DNA of 64,000 bases, from assembly GCA_022340465.1 (NCBI GenBank), contig JAJDNW010000061.1, positions 62,001 through 126,000 of the forward strand, in the 5' to 3' direction. Shown in pieces: positions 17,235 through 25,340 of this stretch (positions are counted from its first letter, which is position 1; every line of letters starts with the position of its first letter). The translations under genes and the position numbers were made by a program. The stretch comes from Deltaproteobacteria bacterium (lineage in GTDB: Bacteria > Desulfobacterota > Desulfobacteria > Desulfobacterales > B30-G6). The notes beneath the pieces are model-generated. The model ran no database searches and was not told the origin of the DNA. It saw only the letters and a list, made by a program, of their open reading frames with translations.

Positions 17235-17717
17235 ATGAAAAATATTAAGGAAATCCCAGTTATGCCACCGGACAACCTGACATTGGAAGACCTTCTGCCC
17301 CATCGCAGCCGGATGCTGTTGATTGAGAAAATCTTGGAAGGGACTCCCCAAAAAGCGGTCAGCACCGCCGTCGTCAACGCATACTGGCCCTTTTTCAACG
17401 GCAGCGACGTGAGTCCGCTCGTACTGATCGAACTGACCGCCCAGACTGCCGGAATCTGCGCAGGATTGGCCCGTATAAAGGAACGTGGCCTGGAAACCGA
17501 CAAAAAAAGCTGGCTGGTGGGTATCAAGCGCGCCGATTTGTATGTGGAGACCCTGCATCTGAAGGACTGTATTACCACGCACGCGGAAAACAGCTTTGAG
17601 TACGAAGGGTACCGTCAGATAAAGGGGACGGCCTGGATCGGCGAAAAGCTCCTCGGCCGCATTGAACTGCAGGCCATTCAAGCCGAAGAAACGCATGTTG
17701 AACAACGGAGTCAATGA
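17235..17717 (+). CDS. Hotdog dehydratase-like protein, ApeP-type
   Basis: This 160-residue protein begins with the ApeP-like pattern LLPHRSRMLLIEKILEG (about residues 20-36) and contains ELTAQTAGICAG, where the glutamate in ELTAQ sits at the position of the FabZ/FabA acidic catalytic residue. The FabZ-like histidine motif is absent (YWPFFNGSDVSPLVLIE). It therefore complements the ApeI-like protein encoded at 12855, which has the histidine but lacks the acid. In characterised APE systems two hotdog subunits act together; applying that here is inference. It opens a plus-strand operon and its TGA overlaps the ATG of the reductase gene. Confidence 0.7.
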   Translation: MKNIKEIPVMPPDNLTLEDLLPHRSRMLLIEKILEGTPQKAVSTAVVNAYWPFFNGSDVSPLVLIELTAQTAGICAGLARIKERGLETDKKSWLVGIKRADLYVETLHLKDCITTHAENSFEYEGYRQIKGTAWIGEKLLGRIELQAIQAEETHVEQRSQ

Positions 17718-18457
17718 GCATGAAAACATCCAGCAACCAGCGCGTCGCCCTGGTTACCGGTGCCAGCAGAGGTATCGGCCGGGCCATCTGCGTCGAGCTG
17801 GCCAAAGCCGGCTATTGGGTCATCATCAACTACCGGTCGGATGCCGCCGGGGCCGCCGAGACCCTTAGGATGGTCAAAAACAGCGGATCCGATGGTCGCA
17901 CCATCGCGTTCGACGTTGCCGACCAAGAGGCATCGCATGCCGCCATCGAAACCATCATCCAAGAACACGGCGGCGTGGATACCCTGGTCAACAATGCCGG
18001 CATCACCGCCGACGGTTTGTTTCTGATGATGCCGCGTGACGATTGGAGCCGTGTGATCGATACCACCCTCAACGGCTTTTACAATGTCACCAAGCCCCTT
18101 TTGGAAAAAATGATCCGGCGGAAAAAGGGTTCCATTGTTTCGATCGCTTCGGTAGCGGCTCTGTTGGGCAACCGGGGCCAAGCCAACTATTCGGCAGCCA
18201 AAGCGGGACTGATAGCTGCCAGCCGATCGGTGGCCTCGGAAGTGGCCCGGTTGGGCATTCGGGTAAATGTGGTGGCACCCGGCCTCATAGAAACGGACAT
18301 GATCAAAGACGCTCCCGTAAACAACATAAAAACCCTGATTCCCATGGCCCGCATAGGAAAACCCCAGGAAGTCGCCAAAGCGGTGCGCTTTCTCTGCTCC
18401 GAGGACGCATCCTACATCACCGGACAGGTGCTGTCCGTTAACGGCGGCATGCTGTAA
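17714..18457 (+). CDS. 3-oxoacyl-ACP reductase, SDR family (FabG/ApeQ-like)
   Basis: This 247-residue short-chain dehydrogenase has the NADP-binding motif TGASRGIG (about residues 17-24), the NNAG motif (about 95), a catalytic serine in SIASVAAL, and YSAAKAG with the Tyr and Lys (about 155-160). The C-terminal GQVLSVNGGML is typical of FabG. It would reduce 3-oxoacyl-ACP to 3-hydroxyacyl-ACP ahead of the dehydratase step. Its ATG overlaps the stop of the ApeP-like gene (ATGA). Closely related enzymes serve normal fatty-acid synthesis, but the location points to the cluster pathway. Confidence 0.85.
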   Translation: MSMKTSSNQRVALVTGASRGIGRAICVELAKAGYWVIINYRSDAAGAAETLRMVKNSGSDGRTIAFDVADQEASHAAIETIIQEHGGVDTLVNNAGITADGLFLMMPRDDWSRVIDTTLNGFYNVTKPLLEKMIRRKKGSIVSIASVAALLGNRGQANYSAAKAGLIAASRSVASEVARLGIRVNVVAPGLIETDMIKDAPVNNIKTLIPMARIGKPQEVAKAVRFLCSEDASYITGQVLSVNGGML

Positions 18458-18463
18458 TCTACC

Positions 18464-19084
18464 ATGCATGCTTTCACATCATTCAAACATCTTCGCCGTC
18501 TCATACTCATTCCAGCCGCACTGGCATGCCTGGGGTGGGCCGATTCCATGCAGGAACTGCAGTCAACCGCCGCAACCGTGACCTCCGTCAAAGCCGCGTT
18601 CATCCAGGAAAAACACATGAAAATCCTGGCCCATCCCCTTACGTCCCAAGGCACCTTTCTTTTTAAGGCGCCGGATTCACTGCGGTGGGAATACGACCGG
18701 CCGGTCCGGAGCATTCTGGTGCTGCACAACGGTAAAATCAGGCGGTTCGTAAAAAAAAACGGCCGTCTGACCGAGGATGCATCGGCCGGGCTGCAGTCCA
18801 TGCAGGTGGTGGTGCAGGAAATAACCCAGTGGCTCGGCGGCCGGTTCGAGGAAAACCCCGCCTTTACCGCCACGCTGGAGCCAGGGGCAAAGATCGTCAT
18901 GACGCCCAGGGATGAAGCCATCGCCAGACTGGTCCGGCGGATCGAAATCCTTCTCTCCGACCGGCCGGGGGTCATCAAGTCCGTTACCATCTATGAAAGC
19001 GAGGACTCGTTCACCAGGCTGGACTTCCGGAATGTCACCCTCAACAGCGAACTGGACGCCGACGCTTTCCGGACAATCAAATGA
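18464..19084 (+). CDS. LolA-like outer membrane lipoprotein carrier protein
   Basis: This 206-residue protein has an N-terminal signal peptide (LRRLILIPAALACLGWA) and the LolA pattern SVKAAFIQEKHMKILAHPLTSQGTFLF, where a hydrophobic-pocket beta-sheet protein holds lipids in the periplasm. The motif LRWEYDRP is characteristic. LolA-like genes of this subtype occur in aryl-polyene clusters beside an MMPL exporter and a DUF3261 lipoprotein, exactly the set seen here. It probably ferries the lipid product from the inner-membrane exporter toward the outer membrane. It starts six bases after the reductase gene, and its stop overlaps the next ATG (ATGA). Confidence 0.78.
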   Translation: MHAFTSFKHLRRLILIPAALACLGWADSMQELQSTAATVTSVKAAFIQEKHMKILAHPLTSQGTFLFKAPDSLRWEYDRPVRSILVLHNGKIRRFVKKNGRLTEDASAGLQSMQVVVQEITQWLGGRFEENPAFTATLEPGAKIVMTPRDEAIARLVRRIEILLSDRPGVIKSVTIYESEDSFTRLDFRNVTLNSELDADAFRTIK

Positions 19085-19746
19085 AAGCATCCGTAATACT
19101 CCTCCTGATATGGGGCCTGCTGCTGTCGTGCAGCCGCCTTCCCGAAATCGTTCCCGCCGACCAGGCGCCCCTCCCGGTAGCGGATTTTGCTTGCCGGAAT
19201 TTGTTTCCGGAAGGCAACTGGCAGTTGACCCACGCTATCGAAGCCACGCTGCCGGGCAACCGGAAGGGGTTCATGTTGGGGGTGACGGTTCTGTCTTCCG
19301 CAACCAGGTCCGTAAAGATGGTGATCATGACCCTCGAGGGGTTCGTGGTTTTCGAAGCGCGGCATGAGGGCCAAACCACCAGCATCGACCGCGCCGTTGC
19401 CCCTTTCGACAGCGACGCTTTCGCCCGGGGCCTGATGGCGGATATCGACCTGATTTTTTTCAAACCCCAGGCGGTTCGTGAAATTAGGGGCGTCTTCAAC
19501 GGTGATACAGCCGGGTGCCGATATCATCTGCGGGACGATGGTGTCGTTGACGTGGTCAAAACGGCTGACAACCGGTGGGAAACGCGGCAATACCTTGCCA
19601 GCCACCGCCTGGTGCGTACCGTAAAGAGCGTATACGACCCCAAAAACAGCGGTATTGCCAAAAAAATTGCATTGACCGCTTACGGGCATCCGGGATATGC
19701 GCTGGCAATGGACCTGTTGGAGGCGATACCCCTGGGGGACGATTGA
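19081..19746 (+). CDS. Lipoprotein, DUF3261-like
   Basis: This 221-residue protein has a short signal peptide with a lipobox (LLLSC, cysteine at residue 17), so it is a predicted lipoprotein. The body resembles DUF3261 proteins found in aryl-polyene clusters (GNWQLTHAIEATLPGNRKGFMLGVTVLS). It is translationally coupled to the LolA-like gene. Its suggested role is a partner in periplasmic transfer or outer-membrane insertion of the cluster product. The family name is my recognition from pattern and context and not from a search. Confidence 0.65.
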   Translation: MKASVILLLIWGLLLSCSRLPEIVPADQAPLPVADFACRNLFPEGNWQLTHAIEATLPGNRKGFMLGVTVLSSATRSVKMVIMTLEGFVVFEARHEGQTTSIDRAVAPFDSDAFARGLMADIDLIFFKPQAVREIRGVFNGDTAGCRYHLRDDGVVDVVKTADNRWETRQYLASHRLVRTVKSVYDPKNSGIAKKIALTAYGHPGYALAMDLLEAIPLGDD

Positions 19747-19868
19747 AAAGAAGACGTCCCTTAGAAAAACAAACCTAAGCGTTGCAAAAGCGCGGTTGTA
19801 TGCAAGCGCAAAAAGCCGCATCCGCTCAGAAGTCAGAACAGCCCAAAAACAGATTGGAATGAATATCT

Positions 19869-21128
19869 ATGAAATTCAAATTGATATATCCTAAATGGCC
19901 CAAACTCGACCGTCAGTCGGAGTTTCACCTGCCTCCCCATGGACCCGTCGTTTTTGCGGCGTCCCTGCCCGAATACGTCCAGGTGTCCTTTACTGACGAA
20001 AACCTCGAAACCATCGACTTCGACGATCCGGTCGATTTTGTAGGGATCTCCATGATGCTGACGGTACAGGTCAAAAGGGGATGGGAAATTGCCGATATGT
20101 ACCGGCAAAAGGGTATTCCGGTTATCTTCGGGGGCATTGCCACCATGCTGCACGCCGAGGAAACGGCAGCACACGCCGACGCCGTTTTTCTGGGAGAATC
20201 CGAAGGCAGAATGGAAACGGTGATGACCGACTTTCGTAAGGGGCAGCTGCGTCGTCGCTACAACTATTTGCAGGATAGGCCGCCAATTGAATCGGTAGGA
20301 CCGGCCAGAAGGGACATCCTCAACCGGGATCTCTACAACTACAAAGGCATTCAAATGGTGGATCTGGTGCATGCCTCGAGGGGCTGCCGTTTTCACTGCT
20401 ACCCCTGTGCCGTGGCCTACCTGGGCGGGAGAAAGTTCCGGCCGCGACCCATCGAAACGGCCGTGGAAGAGATGGCCGGCATCGACAACAACCGCCTGTT
20501 CATCGTTGACAATTCCCTGGCCCAGGACACCCAGTGGGAAAAGGACCTGTTCCGTGAAATGATACCCCTGAAGAAAAACTGGTGCTGCCATCCCATAGAG
20601 GACAAACCGGAGGTCCTCGACCTGGCGGCCCAGGCAGGCGCCTGGTACGTCTACCAGGCCGTTTTCGACACCTCGAACCTTATTCGGGAGCGCATCCGAC
20701 GCTACCATGATCATGGCATCGCTGTCGAAGGCACCATTCTCCTGGGATTGGATCATCACACCGAAGACTTTATCAAACGGTTGATCGATTTTCTGTTGGA
20801 AATCGATCTGGACCTGGCCGAATTCACGGTCCTGACGCCCTTTCCCCACACCAAGGCCTACGATGACCTCAAACGACAGGAGCGTATTTTCTCTTATGAG
20901 TGGAACGACTACTCCGCCGACAAGGTCGTTTACCACCCGAAACAGATGACCGCCGGAAAACTGCAGGAACTGCTGGATGTCGCCTGGAACACGTTTTATC
21001 AGGATGAATCCCAGGAAATGAAGATGTTCAAGCTCTTTCACCGGGTCGTCGAAAGGGAAATGGCCAACGGCACGTTCAGGCCCCGTAACCGCGAACTGGC
21101 ATCAAGGGCCTTTGGGCGGGCCATTTAG
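19869..21128 (+). CDS. Second cobalamin-binding radical SAM enzyme
   Basis: This 419-residue protein starts with an N-terminal B12-binding-like domain (about 1-150: VDFVGISMMLTVQVKRGWEIA, then IPVIFGGIATMLHAEE) and continues with a radical SAM domain with CxxxCxxC in SRGCRFHCYPCAV (about residues 170-182). It is distinct from the radical SAM enzyme at 13248 in length and sequence. A GGAATGA ribosome binding site lies eight bases upstream of the ATG. It ends the plus-strand operon, with the 122-base gap after the lipoprotein gene holding no recognised element. Its 3' end overlaps the convergent acyltransferase gene by 27 bases. The substrate is unknown; a carbon methylation or rearrangement on the lipid chain is likely. 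Confidence 0.82.
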   Translation: MKFKLIYPKWPKLDRQSEFHLPPHGPVVFAASLPEYVQVSFTDENLETIDFDDPVDFVGISMMLTVQVKRGWEIADMYRQKGIPVIFGGIATMLHAEETAAHADAVFLGESEGRMETVMTDFRKGQLRRRYNYLQDRPPIESVGPARRDILNRDLYNYKGIQMVDLVHASRGCRFHCYPCAVAYLGGRKFRPRPIETAVEEMAGIDNNRLFIVDNSLAQDTQWEKDLFREMIPLKKNWCCHPIEDKPEVLDLAAQAGAWYVYQAVFDTSNLIRERIRRYHDHGIAVEGTILLGLDHHTEDFIKRLIDFLLEIDLDLAEFTVLTPFPHTKAYDDLKRQERIFSYEWNDYSADKVVYHPKQMTAGKLQELLDVAWNTFYQDESQEMKMFKLFHRVVEREMANGTFRPRNRELASRAFGRAI

Positions 21129-21899
21129 CGTTACATGCTGTTCTAACAAGTCCCTGGCCCTCTCCATCATTTCGGCAACGGAGAGACCCTGGTTCCGGTC
21201 ATCCGGATCGATGACGGCGACCCGTTCGACCGTGATCGCGGCGGGGGCAAGGGCGTTGAACAGAAACCGGCCGGGAAAAAAAACCTTGTCCGTGCCGCTG
21301 ATCCGCAACACCTCTATCGGTGCCTTGCAACGCCGGGCAAGCTTGAAGGCGCCCGTGTTGAATGGCCCGATCTCTCCGCTCCGGCTGCGCGTCCCCTCGG
21401 GAAAGACAAACAGGTTGCCGCCGCGTGCAAGATAGCCATCCATGGCCTCGACGCGTTCGATCATCAATTCCGCAAGACGCCCCCGGGCACTGTCGGGTAT
21501 AAATCCCGATTGCTTCATCATCCACCCGAAAATCGGAGCACTGAAAAATACACTCTTAACGATGGTTTTATGACAGGGAAACAGGGAGATCAAAATCAGC
21601 GGATCCAGGTAGGACAGATGATTGCTTACGACAACCGACGACCGAATGGATTTGATCTCGGGGGATACGCGCCACACCACCCCCGGCGACAACACCCTCA
21701 ACAACCGAAGAAATCCCCTGTAAAACAGATGGTTCAAGCGCTGAAAGGCGATTTCCCGCTGCCGGGAAAACAGGTAGGCCGCCAGGTAAAACGGCAAAAA
21801 CAAAATCACGAACCCGAGGGTGAAGTACAACCACAAAAGGGTTGTCACCAACAGATCGAACGCCGGATTCAGCAAGCCGGTACGACATGCTTTCATCAT
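21102..21899 (-). CDS. 1-acyl-sn-glycerol-3-phosphate acyltransferase-like protein (PlsC family)
   Basis: This 265-residue protein has a long N-terminal hydrophobic region (about residues 15-45), then the acyltransferase motifs: block I NHLSYLDPL with the H-x4-D pair (about residues 90-96), and the phosphate-binding block FPEGTRS (about 167-173). It would transfer an acyl group from ACP or CoA to a glycerolipid or similar acceptor at the membrane. It is the last gene of a minus-strand operon with a ketosynthase, an ACP, a second acyltransferase and a glycosyltransferase. Its 3' end overlaps the convergent radical SAM gene. Confidence 0.82.
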   Translation of the reverse strand: MMKACRTGLLNPAFDLLVTTLLWLYFTLGFVILFLPFYLAAYLFSRQREIAFQRLNHLFYRGFLRLLRVLSPGVVWRVSPEIKSIRSSVVVSNHLSYLDPLILISLFPCHKTIVKSVFFSAPIFGWMMKQSGFIPDSARGRLAELMIERVEAMDGYLARGGNLFVFPEGTRSRSGEIGPFNTGAFKLARRCKAPIEVLRISGTDKVFFPGRFLFNALAPAAITVERVAVIDPDDRNQGLSVAEMMERARDLLEQHVTLNGPPKGP

Positions 21900-21980
21900 C
21901 GGTTAGCCTAATGATATCTTTCGTGAAACAAGCATCGGTGCCGGAACGGGCTTATGCATCCTTGGGAAAAACAGCGGATA

Positions 21981-23216
21981 TTATTCCGGACGTTTTAGAA
22001 ACAAACAGGTGTTCACCCCACCGAAAGCGAAGTTCTGGATCCCTGCAATGCGGATGTTTTCCTCGCGTATTTCCTGAACATGCCTGATCATGGCGCATTT
22101 TTCGTCGATCTCGTCCAGATTCAGGGTCGGGGCGACAAAGCCTTCCTGCATCATATAGATCGTCATAATCGACTCGATGGCTCCGCAGGACCCCATGGTG
22201 TGTCCCGTGTAGCCCTTCAGGCCGGATACCAGGGGGGCGTTGCCGTATACCGCGCCGGTCGCCTGAGCCTCGATGGCGTCGCCCTGTTTCGTGGCCGTGG
22301 CGTGTGCGCTGATAAAGTCCACCTCGTCGGCATTTATGGCCGCATTCTCCAACCCCAGCCGGATGGTTTGCTTGATGCCGTCCGTGCTGGGCAGAATCAT
22401 GTCCCCGCCGTTGTTGTTGCAGGAAAAACCAATCACTTCCGCCAGAATGTCGGCACCTCTTTTCCGGGCGGATTCATACGTTTCGAGCAGCACGGCCCCG
22501 GCGCCTTCGCCCACGACCAGCCCGTCTCTGTGTCTGTCAAACGGTCTGGGGGTCAAGTGGGGCGTTGCATTGAACTCGGTGGAACAGGCCATCAAATTAT
22601 CGAAGACCGCAACCGTGGTCATGTCATATTCATCGGCGCCCCCGCAGATCATGGCATCCTGGAGGCCGAATTTAATCATCTCGTAGCCAAGTCCGATCGA
22701 CTGGCTGCTGGTGGTGCAGGCGGTGGATGACGAAATGACCCGACCGGTGATGCCGAACATCTTGGTAATGTTGACCGCCGTCGTGTGAACCATGAATTTC
22801 AGGTAATCCACCGCCTTGATGGACCCATAGCCGTCATAGGTGTCATCGAACAGCGCCTGGTAGAGGTCCCTCTGCACCAGGGGGCTGCCGTGGGTTGAGC
22901 TGAAGGCGACACCCAGCCGTCCGGAAACGATGAAGTCGTTGTCCAGACTTGCGCTCTCCAGGACCTCCTTGGCGACCTGACAGGCGTAATACGAAACCGG
23001 CCCCATGGTCTTACGATCCTTGCGCTTGAAATCATAATCAATGGGATAGTCCACGGAGCCGAATACCCCTGTGTCGATATATTTAGAGTACAAGGGGTCG
23101 TGCCTGATCTTCTTGACGCCGGACACCCCCTCGAGGAGATGTGCGACGATGGCATCTTTGCCGTGGCCGATGGGAGTTATGGCCGAGCATGAGGTGATGA
23201 CGACTCTGCGGGTCAT
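21981..23216 (-). CDS. Beta-ketoacyl-ACP synthase, FabF-like (ApeR-like)
   Basis: Starting at the ATG at 23216 (MTRRVVITSCSAITPIG) gives 411 residues; an in-frame ATG at 23252 is possible. The triad is complete: SSTACTTSS (cysteine about residue 170), AHATATKQGD (about 303) and KGYTGHTMGSCG (about 338). This is the third active ketosynthase of the cluster. Its placement beside an ACP, two acyltransferases and a thioesterase-containing operon suggests an initiating or dedicated elongation role, as for ApeR-like enzymes. The specific step is inference. Confidence 0.82.
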   Translation of the reverse strand: MTRRVVITSCSAITPIGHGKDAIVAHLLEGVSGVKKIRHDPLYSKYIDTGVFGSVDYPIDYDFKRKDRKTMGPVSYYACQVAKEVLESASLDNDFIVSGRLGVAFSSTHGSPLVQRDLYQALFDDTYDGYGSIKAVDYLKFMVHTTAVNITKMFGITGRVISSSTACTTSSQSIGLGYEMIKFGLQDAMICGGADEYDMTTVAVFDNLMACSTEFNATPHLTPRPFDRHRDGLVVGEGAGAVLLETYESARKRGADILAEVIGFSCNNNGGDMILPSTDGIKQTIRLGLENAAINADEVDFISAHATATKQGDAIEAQATGAVYGNAPLVSGLKGYTGHTMGSCGAIESIMTIYMMQEGFVAPTLNLDEIDEKCAMIRHVQEIREENIRIAGIQNFAFGGVNTCLFLKRPE

Positions 23217-23325
23217 GAATTTAAACGCTTCCGGGGATGCGTACGCTTGCATCCATTCCAGGCTGAAAACCGTTTTTTAAATGCTTACACATAAGGATTC
23301 AAGGATTCCGACGGTCACGTGACGG

Positions 23326-23580
23326 TCATGTACGGGTCTTCGCAATCAATTCGATATAATCGAGAATTTGACTGATGGTTCGGATTTCCATGGCCTTTTT
23401 TTTCTCGTCCCTCGTCAGCTCCGTTTGAAGCAGTTTTTCAATTTCTCCCAAGAGTTCGATGGCATCGATACTGTCGAATCCGTGCACGTCCCTCAGGTCG
23501 TCGTCGATCCCGGGATCTTCGATCTCGAACTGTTCGCTGAAGATGTTGATGATTTCCGCTTTTATCTCTTCTCTGTTCAT
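23326..23580 (-). CDS. Acyl carrier protein
   Basis: The ATG at 23580 gives 84 residues (MNREEIKAEIINIFSEQFE); an ATG five codons upstream at 23595 is an alternative. The phosphopantetheine serine lies in HGFDSIDAIELL (about residue 37). It sits between the LpxL-like acyltransferase and the ketosynthase genes on the same strand, so it probably serves this operon. Just downstream, 23313-23331 carries two copies of GACGGTCA separated by three bases, with an embedded GTCACGTGAC palindrome. Confidence 0.85.
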   Translation of the reverse strand: MNREEIKAEIINIFSEQFEIEDPGIDDDLRDVHGFDSIDAIELLGEIEKLLQTELTRDEKKKAMEIRTISQILDYIELIAKTRT

Positions 23581-23615
23581 TGCGAAAACACCCATAATAT
23601 AAACGCCCGGTCAGT

Positions 23616-24512
23616 TCAAATGGATTTTTCCTCTGCCGGGGTAAAAAAGGGCGAGAAATGGTACCATTGCAGGGGATACTGTTTCAATGCCGCTTCCAGT
23701 GTGTGTGCGTAAGATTGGACGGACCGGCGAATCGCATCCCTGCGTTCCGCCCGCGATCCTGACATCAGGTAATTGGCTTCGGACATGGTGAACCGGTATC
23801 CGCCGCCTTTTTCGCGAAAAGCGAAAAAGGTGAACAACGGCGCTCCCGACAGCAAGGCCAGCACATGCGGGGCCTCGGGCAGCAAAACATCGCGGTCTAG
23901 GAAGGCCGCGGGGACGGTCCGCTGGCGCCTGTTCCAGACCAAATCGCCGGTCATGGATACCACACCGCCGGATTCGATGAATTTGATCCCCTCGACCAGA
24001 TCCATGAGGGACCCGCCGCCCTCGTCCACCGCAATGATCCGAATCCCGCTTCGAGCGAGCGCTTCTTTTTGCTCGCCCTCAATCTGTTCCTTCTGCCTCC
24101 TGCCCATGTAAAGCAACAGATGAAGATTATTCAGTTTTCTTTTTAACAGGTGCGCGGCCACCTCCCAGTTTCCCATGTGGGACATGAGCAGAACGGCGCC
24201 TTCACCTTTTTGAAGCGCCGCTTCCAAATGCTGCATACCTTCGGACCGGTAGGCAATCTCCCCGGTTTGCTGCAGCACGTATCGGTCCAGGTACACATGA
24301 GTGAAATGATGAAACTGCCGCCAGGCGCACCACAGATGGTACCATGCACGACGCGCCGGATACAACGCACGGTAGGTGCTCATACTGTTGCCCACCCGTC
24401 CGGGGAAAAACAGAAAATAACCGGTGGCCACAAACCAGGCAAACAGCCGAAATATCCAAACGCCCCACTTCCTGGATAGGCAGGTCACGATTCTGTAAAA
24501 CAAGCCGCGCAT
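23616..24512 (-). CDS. Lysophospholipid acyltransferase, LpxL/HtrB-like
   Basis: This 298-residue protein has an N-terminal membrane anchor (WIFRLFAWFVATGYFLFFP) and the family motif SHMGNWE (H-x4-E, about residues 130-136), followed by a basic loop and a GDLVW motif. LpxL-like enzymes attach acyl chains to lipid A or related glycolipids at the inner membrane. Members of this family occur in APE clusters, where they may attach the polyene to a lipid acceptor. It follows the glycosyltransferase gene in the minus-strand operon. Confidence 0.8.
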   Translation of the reverse strand: MRGLFYRIVTCLSRKWGVWIFRLFAWFVATGYFLFFPGRVGNSMSTYRALYPARRAWYHLWCAWRQFHHFTHVYLDRYVLQQTGEIAYRSEGMQHLEAALQKGEGAVLLMSHMGNWEVAAHLLKRKLNNLHLLLYMGRRQKEQIEGEQKEALARSGIRIIAVDEGGGSLMDLVEGIKFIESGGVVSMTGDLVWNRRQRTVPAAFLDRDVLLPEAPHVLALLSGAPLFTFFAFREKGGGYRFTMSEANYLMSGSRAERRDAIRRSVQSYAHTLEAALKQYPLQWYHFSPFFTPAEEKSI

Positions 24513-24591
24513 ACCGATATTGACATCTCCCCTGAAACGCCGATTGTCATTACAGCCCCAACAGCCGGGTGCATAATGGCCGTTTGCATCA

Positions 24592-25314
24592 TCACAAAAA
24601 GATGGCCGCTTTATTCAACAACCGACGGGTAATCAACCGGGTGAACGTGTGTGTGTTCCGCATAAAATCGACAAAGGGGCGAAAGTGGGATACCCTCAAC
24701 CGCCCCTTGGGATAGGTTACCATGACCGGCACTTCAATGATCGGCATCTTTGACCAGTGGGCTTTTACCAGGATTTCCAACTCAAACTGGTACCGCCCGG
24801 ATGCAATCCTGAACGCCAGAGACTCCGGCAAGGGGTAGATCCTGAACCCGCTCTGGGTGTCGCTGATAGCCGGCCCCCCGGAAGCCCGTATCCAGAAGTT
24901 GGAAAACCCGCGACCGAAGCGGCTGGTCCAGGGCACCTCGCCGGCCTGCATGCCCTGCCGCGCGCCTACGATTATGGGCCGCCTGCCGTCGGGTATGGCC
25001 GCCATCAAGCCCGGCGCATCCTCGGGATGGTGCTGCCCGTCTGCATCCATGGTAATGGCCCAGTCCGCCACTTCCGCCGCCCGTTCGAACCCTGTCCTAA
25101 GGGCGGCACCCTTGCCCCTATTCATCGCGTGGCGCAGGACCTCGACGCCCTGCAGCGCTTCGAGACCGGCCGTGCCGCCATCCGTTGAACCGTCGTCAAC
25201 GACAATGACGGGTATTGCGAGGCGACGCGCCCGTTCGACGATGCCGGCGAGCGTGGTTCCATGGTTGTAGACCGGAATAACCACCGCAAATGACCGGTTT
25301 TCTCGTTTTTTCAC
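24592..25314 (-). CDS. Glycosyltransferase family 2
   Basis: I choose the GTG at 25314, 24 bases after the stop of the kinase fusion, with AAGGA at a short distance upstream; an open frame extends back to 25476 but would overlap that gene. The 240 residues begin with the GT-A fold pattern SFAVVIPVYNHG, followed by VIVVDDGSTDG, DADGQHHPED and the region SDTQSGFRIYP typical of DPM1-like family 2 enzymes. It would transfer a sugar from a nucleotide or lipid-linked donor on the cytoplasmic face. Combined with acyltransferases it suggests that the cluster product is glycosylated or attached to a glycolipid. Confidence 0.8.
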   Translation of the reverse strand: MKKRENRSFAVVIPVYNHGTTLAGIVERARRLAIPVIVVDDGSTDGGTAGLEALQGVEVLRHAMNRGKGAALRTGFERAAEVADWAITMDADGQHHPEDAPGLMAAIPDGRRPIIVGARQGMQAGEVPWTSRFGRGFSNFWIRASGGPAISDTQSGFRIYPLPESLAFRIASGRYQFELEILVKAHWSKMPIIEVPVMVTYPKGRLRVSHFRPFVDFMRNTHTFTRLITRRLLNKAAIFL

Positions 25315-25340
25315 GCCGTCCTTATTTTCGGAAAAAGACC

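Noticed and set aside
19833-21041. 402-codon minus-strand frame opposite the second radical SAM gene
   Set aside because: Shadow frame; the plus-strand radical SAM product is clearly the real gene.
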